Positions 33,722 to 42,366 of a DNA stretch of 64,000 nucleotides are shown here, one piece after another. The translations under genes and the position numbers were made by a program. Positions within the stretch are counted from its first letter, which is position 1; each line of letters opens with the position of its first letter. The notes under the pieces were generated by a model. It was given only the letters and a program-made list of their open reading frames with translations, did no database searches and was not told where the DNA came from. The DNA is taken from contig NZ_JAFFJT010000014.1 in assembly GCF_016924665.1 (NCBI RefSeq), forward strand, positions 248,001 through 312,000, given 5' to 3'. The stretch is from Nocardioides sp. SYSU D00038 (GTDB lineage: Bacteria; Actinomycetota; Actinomycetes; Propionibacteriales; Nocardioidaceae).

Positions 33722-35061
33722 CGGGCACCACCTCCGTAGAGCTCGCGCAGCGACCCCGCGGGGCCGGGTGTGGTCGTGGCGGCGCCGCGCCCGAGACCGA
33801 GCCCGGCGAGGATGTCGTCGAGCAGCTGGGGCACCTGGTCGAGGCCCGCGGAGTCGGGCACCTGGTTGAGCACCACGCAGACGATCTTGCGCCGGTGGGC
33901 CTCGGTCCGGCAGGCCTTCTTGAGCCTGGTCAGCAGGTCGGCGTCGGCGAGCACCTTGCGGCAGGCCGCGCTCGTCAGGCTCCCGCTGCGCAGGCAGCGA
34001 CCCACCTGGGCCAGCAGCTCGCCGGGGTCGGGCACCTCCAGGGGCGGGAGGATGCCACCACCGGGCAGCAGGTTCTCGAGGCTGATGTCGGCGCGGATCG
34101 AGGTGTTGGCGTAGTCGCCGCGCACCACCTCCGAGGCCTCCTTGGGGAACGGGAAGCTGATCAGCAGGTTGAGCCCGGGGGCCAGCTCGTCGCCGGCCGC
34201 GCGCAGCCGGTTGAGGATCGGCCGGAGGTGGCGCAGCGACCGCACCAGGTCGTCCTTGGCCGCCCCGATCACCCGGGTGCCGACGACGCCGAGCTCGTCG
34301 AGGGCGCCGAGCATGGCGACCAGCTCGTCGTGCTGGTCACCGAGCACCTTGATCGCCGGCCCGGTCACGTCGATCGCCTCGCCGATGGTGCGCCGCTCGC
34401 GGTTGAGCGTGGCGGTGAGGTCGTTGACCGACTCCAGCGCGCGCACGATGTCGGCCTTCTGCTCGTCGAGGGTGCCGACCACGCCCTCCAGCGAGCCGAG
34501 CAGGTGCCGCAGCCGGCCCTCGCGCCCGCTCATCACCTCGTTGAGCTCGGCGGTGATGGTGCCGAGCTGGGCAACCCCGCCGCCGCTGAGCAGGAACGAG
34601 AGGGCGCCCAGCACCTCCTCCACCTCCGGGTTGCGGCCGGTGGCGGCCAGCGGGATGGTGTCGCCGTCGCCGAGCCGCTCGTCGGCGGCACCCTGCTCGG
34701 GGGCCTCGAGCGCGACGTACTTCTCCCCCAGCAGGCTGACCTGGCGGATGTCGGCGATCGCGTTGTCGGGCAGCACGACGTCGTCGCGCACCCGCAGCCG
34801 GACCCGGGCGTGCCAGCCCACCCGCTCGACGTCGGTGACCTCGCCGACGGTGACGTCGTCGACCATCACCGGCGACCGGGGCACGACGTTGAGGATGTCG
34901 GCGAACTCCGCCGTCACCTCGAACGAGTCGTCCTCGTCGACCGGCGAGCCGGGCAGCGGCAGGTCGTAGGCGCCGTCGAAGTCGCAGCCCGAGAGCAGCA
35001 GCGCGCCGGCCAGCGCGCCCGCGCCCAGCCGCAGCAGGCGGGTCCGGCGACGGGCGCTCAC
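33718..35061 (-). CDS. mce4E: Mce4E lipoprotein
   Basis: 447 residues. The signal peptide ends with the lipobox LLSGC (Cys26), which identifies this as the lipoprotein (E) subunit of the Mce complex. The MCE domain follows (FADILNVVPRSPVMVDDVTV, VSLLGEKYVALEAPE), then helices and a C-terminal part with Cys residues (CLRSGSLTSAACRKVLADAD; KIVCVVLNQVPDSAGL). GTG at 35059-35061 overlaps the mce4D stop (GTGA). Confidence 0.9.
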   Translation of the reverse strand: MSARRRTRLLRLGAGALAGALLLSGCDFDGAYDLPLPGSPVDEDDSFEVTAEFADILNVVPRSPVMVDDVTVGEVTDVERVGWHARVRLRVRDDVVLPDNAIADIRQVSLLGEKYVALEAPEQGAADERLGDGDTIPLAATGRNPEVEEVLGALSFLLSGGGVAQLGTITAELNEVMSGREGRLRHLLGSLEGVVGTLDEQKADIVRALESVNDLTATLNRERRTIGEAIDVTGPAIKVLGDQHDELVAMLGALDELGVVGTRVIGAAKDDLVRSLRHLRPILNRLRAAGDELAPGLNLLISFPFPKEASEVVRGDYANTSIRADISLENLLPGGGILPPLEVPDPGELLAQVGRCLRSGSLTSAACRKVLADADLLTRLKKACRTEAHRRKIVCVVLNQVPDSAGLDQVPQLLDDILAGLGLGRGAATTTPGPAGSLRELYGGGAR

Positions 35062-36326
35062 GGGGTGCCTCCCAGCAGCCCCGACAGGCTGGCGTCGCCG
35101 GGCCCGACGTAGCGCTCGGTGCCGGCCCCCGGCGCCGCGCCGCCAGCCCCGCCCCCATTGGCGGTCCCGCTGCCGCCCCCACCGCCGCGCCCGGCACCCG
35201 AGCGGCCGTACGGCGGCGGCACCTCGGGCACCTGGTTGAGCACCGGCTCGAGCAGCCGCTTGAAGATGTTGCAGGCGAGGTCCTTGGTGGGCCGCGGCAG
35301 CCGCGGCGCCTGCTGCACGATCGCGCAGAGCAGCCCGTCGGCGTCCCAGACGTTGCCCTGCACCCCGATCCGCGACCCGATGGTGCCGGTGGCGTTGTTG
35401 TAGGCGACGGTGAGGTTGCCGATCGCGACCGGCGCGGTGCGCAGCGCCTGGTCGAGGCTCTCGCGCTCGGAGCCGATGGTCTTCGCCACCCGGGTCAGTC
35501 GCTCCACGCTGCGCACCAGCGCCGTGCGGTTGCCCTTGACGAACTGCTCGACCGTGCCGACGGCACGCGAGACCGACGCCAGTGCCTTCTGCAGCTCCAC
35601 CCGCTCCGAGACCAGCGACGCGGAGACGCCGGCCAGGTCCTTGATGAACGCCCGCACCAGCTCGTCGTTCTCGGCCAGCACGCTGGTGAACGTCGCGAGC
35701 TCGGTCACGGTGTCGAAGAGCGGGCCGCTGCCCTCGCCGAAGGTCTCGGCCGCCTCGGACAGCCGGGTGATCATCTCGTGGCCGCGCTCGCCCTGGCCGC
35801 CGAGGCCCTCGGCGCCGGCGCGCAGCAGGTTGTCGAGGGTGCCGTCGGCGTTGACGCCGTTGGGCCCCAGCGCCTCGGAGAGGTCGCGCAGGCTGGCGTA
35901 GATGCGGTCGAGCTCGACCGGCACGCCGGTGTCGGGCAGGGCGATGTCGGCGCCGTCGGCCAGCTTCGGCCCGCCGGAGTACGCCGGGGTGAGCTGCACG
36001 AAGCGGTCTGCCACCAGCGTCGGGGTGACGATCGCGGCCTTGGCGTCGGCCGGCACGGGGTGCTCGGCGTCGTACTCCATCTCGACGCGCACCGAGTTGC
36101 CCTCGGGCACCACCGCGGTCACCCGGCCGACGTTGACGCCGAGGATCCGCACGTCGGTGCCGACGTAGACGCTGACCGCCCGCGGGAAGTGGGCGGTCAC
36201 CGTGCGGGTCTCGGCCGGCTCGCGGACCACGAAGAACAGCCCGACCAGCAGCGCGACGGCGACCGCGACGACCACGACGCGGGCAGGGACGGTCCGCAGC
36301 GCGGTGACGACGGAGGAGGCGGCCAC
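35058..36326 (-). CDS. mce4D: Mce family protein Mce4D
   Basis: 422 residues. Membrane anchor VVVVAVAVALLVGLFFVV (about residues 17-34), MCE domain with YVGTDVRILGVNVGRVTAVV, PTLVADRFVQLTPAYSGGP, then coiled-coil-rich helices, DLACNIFKRLLEPVLNQVPE and an unusual Gly-rich tail (GRGGGGGSGTANGGGAGG). GTG at 36324-36326 lies 3 bp after the mce4C stop. The Gly-rich segment is probably flexible. Confidence 0.88.
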   Translation of the reverse strand: MAASSVVTALRTVPARVVVVAVAVALLVGLFFVVREPAETRTVTAHFPRAVSVYVGTDVRILGVNVGRVTAVVPEGNSVRVEMEYDAEHPVPADAKAAIVTPTLVADRFVQLTPAYSGGPKLADGADIALPDTGVPVELDRIYASLRDLSEALGPNGVNADGTLDNLLRAGAEGLGGQGERGHEMITRLSEAAETFGEGSGPLFDTVTELATFTSVLAENDELVRAFIKDLAGVSASLVSERVELQKALASVSRAVGTVEQFVKGNRTALVRSVERLTRVAKTIGSERESLDQALRTAPVAIGNLTVAYNNATGTIGSRIGVQGNVWDADGLLCAIVQQAPRLPRPTKDLACNIFKRLLEPVLNQVPEVPPPYGRSGAGRGGGGGSGTANGGGAGGAAPGAGTERYVGPGDASLSGLLGGTP

Positions 36327-36329
36327 GGC

Positions 36330-37313
36330 TCAGTCCTCCAGCACGCCGGGCACGAACTCGCCCGTCGGGATCGCGGCCAGGTTGGAGGCGTAGGCGTCGA
36401 ACCACGGCCCGGTGCCGATGATGTTGCCGAGGATCGATGCGTAGGGACCCATCGCGGCCAGGGTGTCCTTGAGCTCGCGGTCCTTGTCGTTGAGCAGGGT
36501 CAGCAGCTCCTCCACCTCGGCCAGCGCCGGGGCCATCTGGGCCTGGTTGTCCTCGGCCACCCCGCGCAGCTCGCGGGCCAGCACCCGCGCGTTGACCAGC
36601 AACCGGTGGATCGCCCGCTTGCGCTTGCGGACCTCCTTGAAGACCAGGTCGCTGTTGGCCATCAGCTCGACGATGTCCTTGCTGCGGTCGGCGAGCAGCG
36701 TGCTGACCCCGCGCGAGCTGCGCAGCAGGGCCTGGATCTGCTCGTCGCGCGCGGCCACGGTCTGGGAGAGCCGCGCGATCCCCTCGAACCCGGCCTGGAT
36801 CTCCGGCGCGGCGGCGTCGACGGTCTCGGCCACGGTGCTCAGCGCCTTCTTGAGCCGGTCGGTGTCGATCCGCTCGGTGGTGGTGGTGAGGTCGCCGAAG
36901 ACCCCGACGATGTCGTACGCCGCGCGGGTGCGCTCCACGGGGATGACGTCGTCGGTGCCCAGCCGGCCCTCGCCGACCGGGGTGAGCTCGAGGTACTTCT
37001 CCCCCAGCAGGTTGAGCACCTCGACGGAGGCCTCGCTCTCCTCGCCCAGCTCGACGCCGTGGTCGACCTCGAAGGTGACCCGCACCAGGTCGCCGTCGAG
37101 CGCGATGTCCTGCACGCGACCGACCCGGATGCCGCCGACCTGCACCATGTTGCCCTTGCGCAGCCCGCCGGCGTCGGCGAACTCGGCCCGGTAGCTCTCG
37201 CCGCCGAAGCCCGGGAACCGCGAGAGGTTGAAGGCCGCGGCCATCACCAACAGCAGCACCACGATCGAGATCGCGCCCAGCCGCAGCACCTGCGCGTCGG
37301 TGTAGCGGTTCAC
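36330..37313 (-). CDS. mce4C: Mce family protein Mce4C
   Basis: 327 residues, the shortest of the six. Anchor LGAISIVVLLLVMAAAFNL (about 12-30), MCE domain with DAGGLRKGNMVQVGGIRVG, VEVLNLLGEKYLELTPVGEG, then a helical part. The C-terminus ends shortly after GPWFDAYASNLAAIPTGEF without the long Pro-rich cap of its neighbours. GTG at 37311-37313 overlaps the mce4B stop by four bases. Confidence 0.88.
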   Translation of the reverse strand: MNRYTDAQVLRLGAISIVVLLLVMAAAFNLSRFPGFGGESYRAEFADAGGLRKGNMVQVGGIRVGRVQDIALDGDLVRVTFEVDHGVELGEESEASVEVLNLLGEKYLELTPVGEGRLGTDDVIPVERTRAAYDIVGVFGDLTTTTERIDTDRLKKALSTVAETVDAAAPEIQAGFEGIARLSQTVAARDEQIQALLRSSRGVSTLLADRSKDIVELMANSDLVFKEVRKRKRAIHRLLVNARVLARELRGVAEDNQAQMAPALAEVEELLTLLNDKDRELKDTLAAMGPYASILGNIIGTGPWFDAYASNLAAIPTGEFVPGVLED

Positions 37314-38398
37314 CGGGTCTCCTCCGCCCCGTTGCAGCGCGGCGCGGTCGACCGGAACTCCAGCTTGTTGAGCGCCGCGAGCAGCTGCTTGATGCCGGGC
37401 ACGTTGCTGATCTCCGGCAGCGTGATGCGGCCGGAGAACCCGCAGACGTAGTAGCTGTACCAAGCGCCGTAGGTGCCGGTGCGGGTCTGGTCGGTCATCG
37501 ACTCCGGCAGCCGGTCGAGGAGCTCGACCACGAGCTTCTTGTTCTCCTTCTCGTTCAGGAGGCCGGCCAGGCGGCGCAGCTCGGCGATGTCGGACTTCAG
37601 CAGCGGTCGGCTCTGCCGCAGCAGGTCGGCCACCACGACCGTGAGGTCGGAGATGCTGCTCAGCGAGCCGCCGATGGTGCTGCGGTCGCGGGCCAGGTCG
37701 CGCATCCAGTCGCGCAGCTCGACGACCAGGGTGTCGAGCTGGCGGTGCCGGTCGTCGACGGTCTCGAGGGTGCGGCCCAGGTTGGTGACGACCTCCCCTA
37801 TGAGCTGGTCGCGGTCGGCGAGGGTGTTGGTGAGCGAGGCGGTGTGGGACAGCAGGTCGCGGACGGTGCCGCCCTCGCCCTGGAGCACCTGCACCAGGTT
37901 GAGGCTGAGCTCGTTGACCTGCCGGGGGCTGAGCGCCTGGAAGAGCGGCTGGAAGCCGTTGAACAGCGTGGTGAGGTCGAGGGAGGGGCTGGTCTGCGCG
38001 ATCGGCAGCACGCCGTCGGCGTCCAGCCGCTCGCCCTCGCCCGAGCCCTCCTCGAGCGCCAGGTAGCGGTCGCCGACCAGGTTGAGGAAGCGGATCTCGG
38101 CCCGCGACGTCGTGGTCAGCGGCACGTCGGCCTTCACCCGGAAGGTCACCAGCGCCTGGCTGCGCTCGTGGTGCTCGACCTTCTTGACCTCGCCGACGCT
38201 GACGCCGGCGACCCGCACGTCGTCGCCCTTCTCGAGCATCGAGGCGCTGCTGAAGACCGCACGGTAGGTCGTGCCGGCCCCGAACCCGATGTTGCCCATG
38301 ATCGCCGCGAGCAGGCCGGTGACGAGCACCGAGATCACGGTGAAGACCAGGAGCTTGACGCCCGCGGCGATGGTGACGGCGTTGCGGCTGCGGCTCAC
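37310..38398 (-). CDS. mce4B: Mce family protein Mce4B
   Basis: 362 residues. Anchor VKLLVFTVISVLVTGLLAAI (about 15-34), MCE domain with SASMLEKGDDVRVAGVSVGE and IRFLNLVGDRYLALEEGSGE, followed by long helices and the conserved C-terminal YGAWYSYYVCGFSGRITLPE. GTG at 38396-38398 overlaps the mce4A stop (GTGA). Confidence 0.89.
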   Translation of the reverse strand: MSRSRNAVTIAAGVKLLVFTVISVLVTGLLAAIMGNIGFGAGTTYRAVFSSASMLEKGDDVRVAGVSVGEVKKVEHHERSQALVTFRVKADVPLTTTSRAEIRFLNLVGDRYLALEEGSGEGERLDADGVLPIAQTSPSLDLTTLFNGFQPLFQALSPRQVNELSLNLVQVLQGEGGTVRDLLSHTASLTNTLADRDQLIGEVVTNLGRTLETVDDRHRQLDTLVVELRDWMRDLARDRSTIGGSLSSISDLTVVVADLLRQSRPLLKSDIAELRRLAGLLNEKENKKLVVELLDRLPESMTDQTRTGTYGAWYSYYVCGFSGRITLPEISNVPGIKQLLAALNKLEFRSTAPRCNGAEETR

Positions 38399-39729
38399 GA
38401 CCCGCCACCTCCCCGGACCACGGGGCCGTAGAGCAGCGAGCCCCAGGTGCCGTAGGTGTCGGCCGCCCGGCCGGTGCGGTCGGCCAGCAGCGCGGCGATG
38501 ATCCGCCGGTCGCCCTCCGTGCCGGCGAACCCGCTGGTGGGGTCGGCGGCCTGCTTGCGGGTGCCGGGCGGGTCGAACAGGCCGAAGTTCGGCAGCGGGC
38601 TGGTCGGCGGGTTGTCGTCGAGGTCGGTGCCGTCGTCGAACGACACGGGAGGCACCGGCACCGGCGGGTCTGGCAGACCCAGGCACCAGGGACCGTGGCC
38701 CACCTCGCCGTACTCGGGCAGGTCGCGCTCGTCGTAGGCGCGGTACTGCGGGGTGCCGAACTCGATGTACTGCTTGATCCGGTTGCCCTCGAAGGTGCGG
38801 GCCAGCCGCGGCGCGTAGCGGGCCGCGCCCTTGATCAGGCACGGCAGCTGCGGCGAGTAGGTCGCGAGCAGCCGGAGCACCGGCTCGGTGACCTCACCGA
38901 CCCGGATCAGGTTCTGCTCGTTGTCGGTCAGCACCCGGGTCGTCGTGGTGGCGAGGCCGGCGACGTCGGAGAAGAACACGTCGAGCTCGCGCTGCTTGGC
39001 GAGGATCGTCTTGCCGGTCACCGTCAGGTTGTCCAGCACGCCCACGAGGTCGGGGGCCGCGAGGTCGTAGGTGTCGGCCACCTCGGCCAGGGCCACGAGG
39101 TCCTTGCGCAGGGTGGGGAGGTGGTCGTCGATCTCGTCGAGGTAGCCGTCGAGCCGCTCCAGGGTCTCCCCGAGCTGCTCGCCCCGACCGCCGAGCGCGG
39201 TGGCGAGGGCGTTGAGGGTGAGGTTGAGGTCGGCCGGCTGGACGGCGCGCAGCAGCGGGAACAGGTCGGCGAGGATCCGGCTGAGCTCGACGTTGGTCTC
39301 CACCCGGTCGGCCGGGATGACGTCGCCGTCGTCGAGTCCGTCACCGGAGCGGGCGCCGTCGTCGGTCACGAACGAGACGAACTTCTGGCCGAACAGGGTG
39401 GTCGGCAGGATCTCGACCTCGGTGTCGGCCGGGATCTCGCGGGCGGCGTCGGGCCGGAGCGCCACCCGGATGCTCGCCTGGTCGCCGTCCTGCTCGACGG
39501 CGCGCACCTGGCCGACCAGCGCGCCGTGCAGGCGCACGTCCCCGAACTCGGCCAGCTGGAGCCCGGCCCGGTCGGCCTTGATGGTGACCATCGTGACCGA
39601 CTCGAACTTCTTCTGGTAGATCGCGATCGAGAGGTAGACCAGCAGCGCGATCACCGTCAGGAACGCGACGCCGGCGACCAGCAGCCGGCGGTGCTCCGCC
39701 GGGCTGTCGTGGTGGACGTTGACGAGCAT
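38395..39729 (-). CDS. mce4A: Mce family protein Mce4A
   Basis: 444 residues. Anchor LLVAGVAFLTVIALLVYLSI (about 16-35), MCE domain with AGLQLAEFGDVRLHGALVGQ, EILPTTLFGQKFVSFVTDDG, then helical region with TYSPQLPCLIKGAARYAPRL and a Pro-rich C-terminal part. It is the first mce gene after yrbE4B, so it is A by position. ATG at 39727-39729 shares a base with the yrbE4B stop (TGATG). Confidence 0.89.
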   Translation of the reverse strand: MLVNVHHDSPAEHRRLLVAGVAFLTVIALLVYLSIAIYQKKFESVTMVTIKADRAGLQLAEFGDVRLHGALVGQVRAVEQDGDQASIRVALRPDAAREIPADTEVEILPTTLFGQKFVSFVTDDGARSGDGLDDGDVIPADRVETNVELSRILADLFPLLRAVQPADLNLTLNALATALGGRGEQLGETLERLDGYLDEIDDHLPTLRKDLVALAEVADTYDLAAPDLVGVLDNLTVTGKTILAKQRELDVFFSDVAGLATTTTRVLTDNEQNLIRVGEVTEPVLRLLATYSPQLPCLIKGAARYAPRLARTFEGNRIKQYIEFGTPQYRAYDERDLPEYGEVGHGPWCLGLPDPPVPVPPVSFDDGTDLDDNPPTSPLPNFGLFDPPGTRKQAADPTSGFAGTEGDRRIIAALLADRTGRAADTYGTWGSLLYGPVVRGGGGS

Positions 39730-40568
39730 CAGCCGGTGATCCTGACCGTGGTCGTCGAGCCCCAGATCGCGAAGCTGAGGAAGAAGTCGGCCACCACGAT
39801 GGTGACGATGCTGGTGCGGATCGCCCGGCCCACGGCGACGCCCACGCCGGCCGGGCCGCCGGAGGCGGTGTAGCCGTAGTAGCAGTGGATGAGGATCACC
39901 GCGGTGGCGAGGAACAGCAGCTTGACGAACGACCACAGCACGTCGATCGGCGGGAGGAACTGCATGAAGTAGTGGTCGTAGGTGCCCGGCGACTGGCCGT
40001 AGACCAGGGTCGTGATCAGCCGCGGCGAGAGGTACGACGCGTACAGCGCCACGACGTAGAGCGGGATCACGGCGACGAACGCCGCGACCATCCGGGTGGT
40101 GACCAGGAACGGCAGCGACGGGATGCCCATCACCTCGAGCGCGTCGATCTCCTCCGAGATCCGCATCGCCCCGAGGCGTGCGGTGTAGCCGCAGCCGACC
40201 GTCGCGGCGAGCGCGATCGAGGAGATCAGCGGCGCCACCTCGCGGGTGTTGAAGTAGGCCGAGATGAAGGCGCTGAACTTCGCCACGCCGATCTGGCTGA
40301 GCGAGGCGTAGCCCTGGATGCCGACCTCGGTGCCGGCGAAGAAGGACAGGAAGGCGATGACGCCGACGGTGCCGAGGATCATGCTCAGGCCGCCGGAGCC
40401 GAAGGTGACCTCGGCCAGGGTGTTGGTGATCTCGCGCGGGTAGCGCCGGATCGCCCGCGGAGCCCAGGCCAGGGCCTTGATGTAGAAGAGCAGCTGGTCG
40501 CCGTAGCCCTCCAGGGACCGGCGCGGTCCCTGGAGCACCGCGCTGCCGATCGCTCCGATGCTCGCCAT
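39729..40568 (-). CDS. yrbE4B: YrbE4B, MlaE-type permease of the Mce4 importer
   Basis: 279-residue integral membrane protein. MlaE family features include FLSFFAGTEVGIQGYASLSQ, NTREVAPLISSIALAATVGC, the EExDALEVMG motif in RISEEIDALEVMGIPSLPFL, and membrane segments AAFVAVIPLYVVALYASYL and VKLLFLATAVILIHCYYGY. It forms the permease with YrbE4A. The ATPase (Mkl/MceG) is not in this window. ATG at 40566-40568 shares one base with the yrbE4A stop. Confidence 0.92.
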   Translation of the reverse strand: MASIGAIGSAVLQGPRRSLEGYGDQLLFYIKALAWAPRAIRRYPREITNTLAEVTFGSGGLSMILGTVGVIAFLSFFAGTEVGIQGYASLSQIGVAKFSAFISAYFNTREVAPLISSIALAATVGCGYTARLGAMRISEEIDALEVMGIPSLPFLVTTRMVAAFVAVIPLYVVALYASYLSPRLITTLVYGQSPGTYDHYFMQFLPPIDVLWSFVKLLFLATAVILIHCYYGYTASGGPAGVGVAVGRAIRTSIVTIVVADFFLSFAIWGSTTTVRITG

Positions 40569-41341
40569 CACAACCCCGGGGGCGGGACGACCTGGAAGTA
40601 GATGGCCGTGATGATCGCGTTGATGAAGAAGAGGAGCATGAACGCGACGATCACCGACTCGTTGACCGCCCGCCCGACGCCGCTGGGGCCGCCGCCGGCA
40701 TTCAGGCCCTTGTAGGCGCCCACGACCGCCGCCATTCCGCCGAAGACGATCGCCTTGACGACCGCGATGTAGAGGTCGGGCAGGCTGGCCAGGGCCGTGA
40801 ACGACGCCAGGAACGCGCCGGCGGAGCCGCCCTGCACGATCACCGTGAAGAAGTAGCCGCCGCCGATGCCGGCACCGATCACGATGCCGATGATCATCAT
40901 CGCCACGAACATCGTCGCCAGGACCCGGGGCGCCACGAGGCGCTCGATCGGGTCGACGCCGAGCACCTCCATCGCGTCGATCTCCTCGCGGATCTTGCGG
41001 GCGCCGAGGTCGGAGCAGATCGCCGAGCCGGCGGCCCCGGCGATGATCAGCGCCGCGGCGATCGGCGCCGCCTCGCGCACGACGGCGAGGACCGCCGTGG
41101 CACCGGCGAACGACTGTGCACCGAGCTGGCCGGTGAGGTTGCCGACCTGGAGCGAGATCACCGCCCCGAACGGGATCGAGACCAGGATCGTGGGCATCAG
41201 CGTCACGCTGGTGATGAACCAGGCCTGCTCGACGAACTCGCGGACCTGGGGCGGCCGGGTGAGGATCCGCTTCGCGACCTCGAGGGTCATCGCCGCGATC
41301 TCGCCCGGTCCACGGATGGCCGAGACGACGCTGACGGCCAT
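40568..41341 (-). CDS. yrbE4A: YrbE4A, MlaE-type permease of the Mce4 importer
   Basis: 257 residues with about five membrane segments. Family motifs are FITSVTLMPTILVSIPFGAV, VREAAPIAAALIIAGAAGSA, and KIREEIDAMEVLGVDPIERL. First gene of the ten-gene yrbE4AB-mce4ABCDEF-Mce-associated operon, all genes being coupled or separated by a few bases. ATG at 41339-41341 has GGAGGTG about 7 bases upstream. A TATTCT -10 box (41377-41382, minus) overlaps a KstR-like operator. Confidence 0.92.
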   Translation of the reverse strand: MAVSVVSAIRGPGEIAAMTLEVAKRILTRPPQVREFVEQAWFITSVTLMPTILVSIPFGAVISLQVGNLTGQLGAQSFAGATAVLAVVREAAPIAAALIIAGAAGSAICSDLGARKIREEIDAMEVLGVDPIERLVAPRVLATMFVAMMIIGIVIGAGIGGGYFFTVIVQGGSAGAFLASFTALASLPDLYIAVVKAIVFGGMAAVVGAYKGLNAGGGPSGVGRAVNESVIVAFMLLFFINAIITAIYFQVVPPPGL

Positions 41342-41380
41342 CAGGACACCTCCCCGCTCCGAGCGACAGCGGGCTCAGAA

Positions 41381-41394
41381 TAGAACGTGTTCTC
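41381..41394. promoter_or_regulatory. KstR-like operator (one mismatch) before the mce4 operon
   Basis: TAGAACGTGTTCTC differs from TNNAACNNGTTNNA only at the last base. It overlaps the TATTCT -10 box of yrbE4A, about 40 bases upstream of the start codon. Confidence 0.78.
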
Positions 41395-41518
41395 GTTTGC
41401 CACAAACGCCCCCCGGTCGTGGTCGCGGCCCTCTTCCTCGCAACGACCCCGCCGCCGCCGGGTCACGCACGGGTCACGCCACGGGTCACGCCACCGGTCC
41501 CCGGCCGACCCCAGGGCC

Positions 41519-41524
41519 TAGGAT
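41519..41524 (+). promoter_or_regulatory. -10 box of the ion-channel gene
   Basis: TAGGAT, ending 6 bases before the GTG at 41531; leaderless promoter. Confidence 0.5.
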
Positions 41525-41530
41525 CGCGAC

Positions 41531-42235
41531 GTGCCCGACCACCTGCGAGGCCCGTCCGGGCGAGGACCGAACGTGCGACGCTGGTGGGTCGCGGTCCGCG
41601 ACCACCCGTCGGCGGTGCTGCTCGTCGGCCAGCTGCTGGTCGTGGTGGCGCACCCGTTCCTCGAGCCGTCGGCGGCCGGCCGCGCCGTCCTCGGCGTGGG
41701 GCAGATGGCGCTGGTGCTCACCGCGGTCTACGTCGTCCGCCGCACCCCGGCCCTGTCGTGGGTCGCGATCACCCTGGGCCTGCCGTCGATGGTCTTCGCG
41801 GTGCTGGAGGCGGTGCGTCCCCACACCGACTGGGTCGTGCTGGTCTCGGCCGCGGTGCACGTGCCGTTCTACTTCTTCGTCTCCTACGCGATGATCCGCT
41901 ACCTCTTCCACGACGACCGGGTCACCCGGGACGAGCTGTACGCCACCGGCGCCGCGTTCACCGTGGTGGCGTGGGCGTTCGCCTACCTCTACGCGGCCGT
42001 GCAGGTCCTCTGGCCGGGCTCGTTCGTGGGTGCCGGGCCGCCCGGTGACCGGCCGTGGTTCGACCTCCTCTTCCTGTCGTTCACCACCCTCACCAGCGTC
42101 GGGCTCTCCGACGTGCTGCCGGTCGAGCCGCACGCCCGGTCGTTCGTGATGGTGGAGCAGGTCGCGGGCGTGCTCTACGTGGCCCTCGTGATCGCACGGC
42201 TGGTCGGGCTCAACGCACGTCGCCGCGCTGGCTGA
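41531..42235 (+). CDS. Ion channel family protein with an altered K+ selectivity filter
   Basis: 234 residues with roughly six hydrophobic segments, among them AVLLVGQLLVVVAHPFL, VYVVRRTPALSWVAITLGL, VVLVSAAVHVPFYFFVSYAM and FVMVEQVAGVLYVALVIARL. A pore loop precedes the last segment: FDLLFLSFTTLTSVGLSDVL. The filter reads T-S-V-G-L-S-D (188-194) where classic K+ channels have T-V-G-Y-G-D. It may still conduct K+ less selectively, or have another role. GTG start 6 bases after TAGGAT. Unrelated to the mce operon; it begins the second half of the window. Confidence 0.75.
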   Translation: MPDHLRGPSGRGPNVRRWWVAVRDHPSAVLLVGQLLVVVAHPFLEPSAAGRAVLGVGQMALVLTAVYVVRRTPALSWVAITLGLPSMVFAVLEAVRPHTDWVVLVSAAVHVPFYFFVSYAMIRYLFHDDRVTRDELYATGAAFTVVAWAFAYLYAAVQVLWPGSFVGAGPPGDRPWFDLLFLSFTTLTSVGLSDVLPVEPHARSFVMVEQVAGVLYVALVIARLVGLNARRRAG

Positions 42236-42238
42236 ACG

Positions 42239-42254
42239 ATGCCCTCCGGGGCAT
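42239..42254 (+). terminator. Hairpin after the channel gene
   Basis: ATGCCC (42239-42244) and GGGCAT (42249-42254) around TCCG, starting 4 bases after the stop. A second weaker stem, CCACC/GGTGG, follows at 42267-42282. Confidence 0.5.
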
Positions 42255-42300
42255 CGCGCCCGGTGTCCACCTCTAGGGGTGGAGCTCCGCGGCCGGGGCT

Positions 42301-42329
42301 CACCCCTGAGTAGGTATTTGCAGGTCAGC
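42301..42329 (+). promoter_or_regulatory. Bipartite upstream motif of the first sigma gene
   Basis: CACCCCTG, 15 bases, GTCAGC. The same two blocks with identical spacing occur at 54016-54044 before the second sigma gene, at nearly the same distance from the start (37 versus 36 bases). Probably a shared promoter or operator. Confidence 0.5.
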
Positions 42330-42366
42330 ACGTATGTGGCGGGTCGATCGGGGCCATCTCTGTGGC

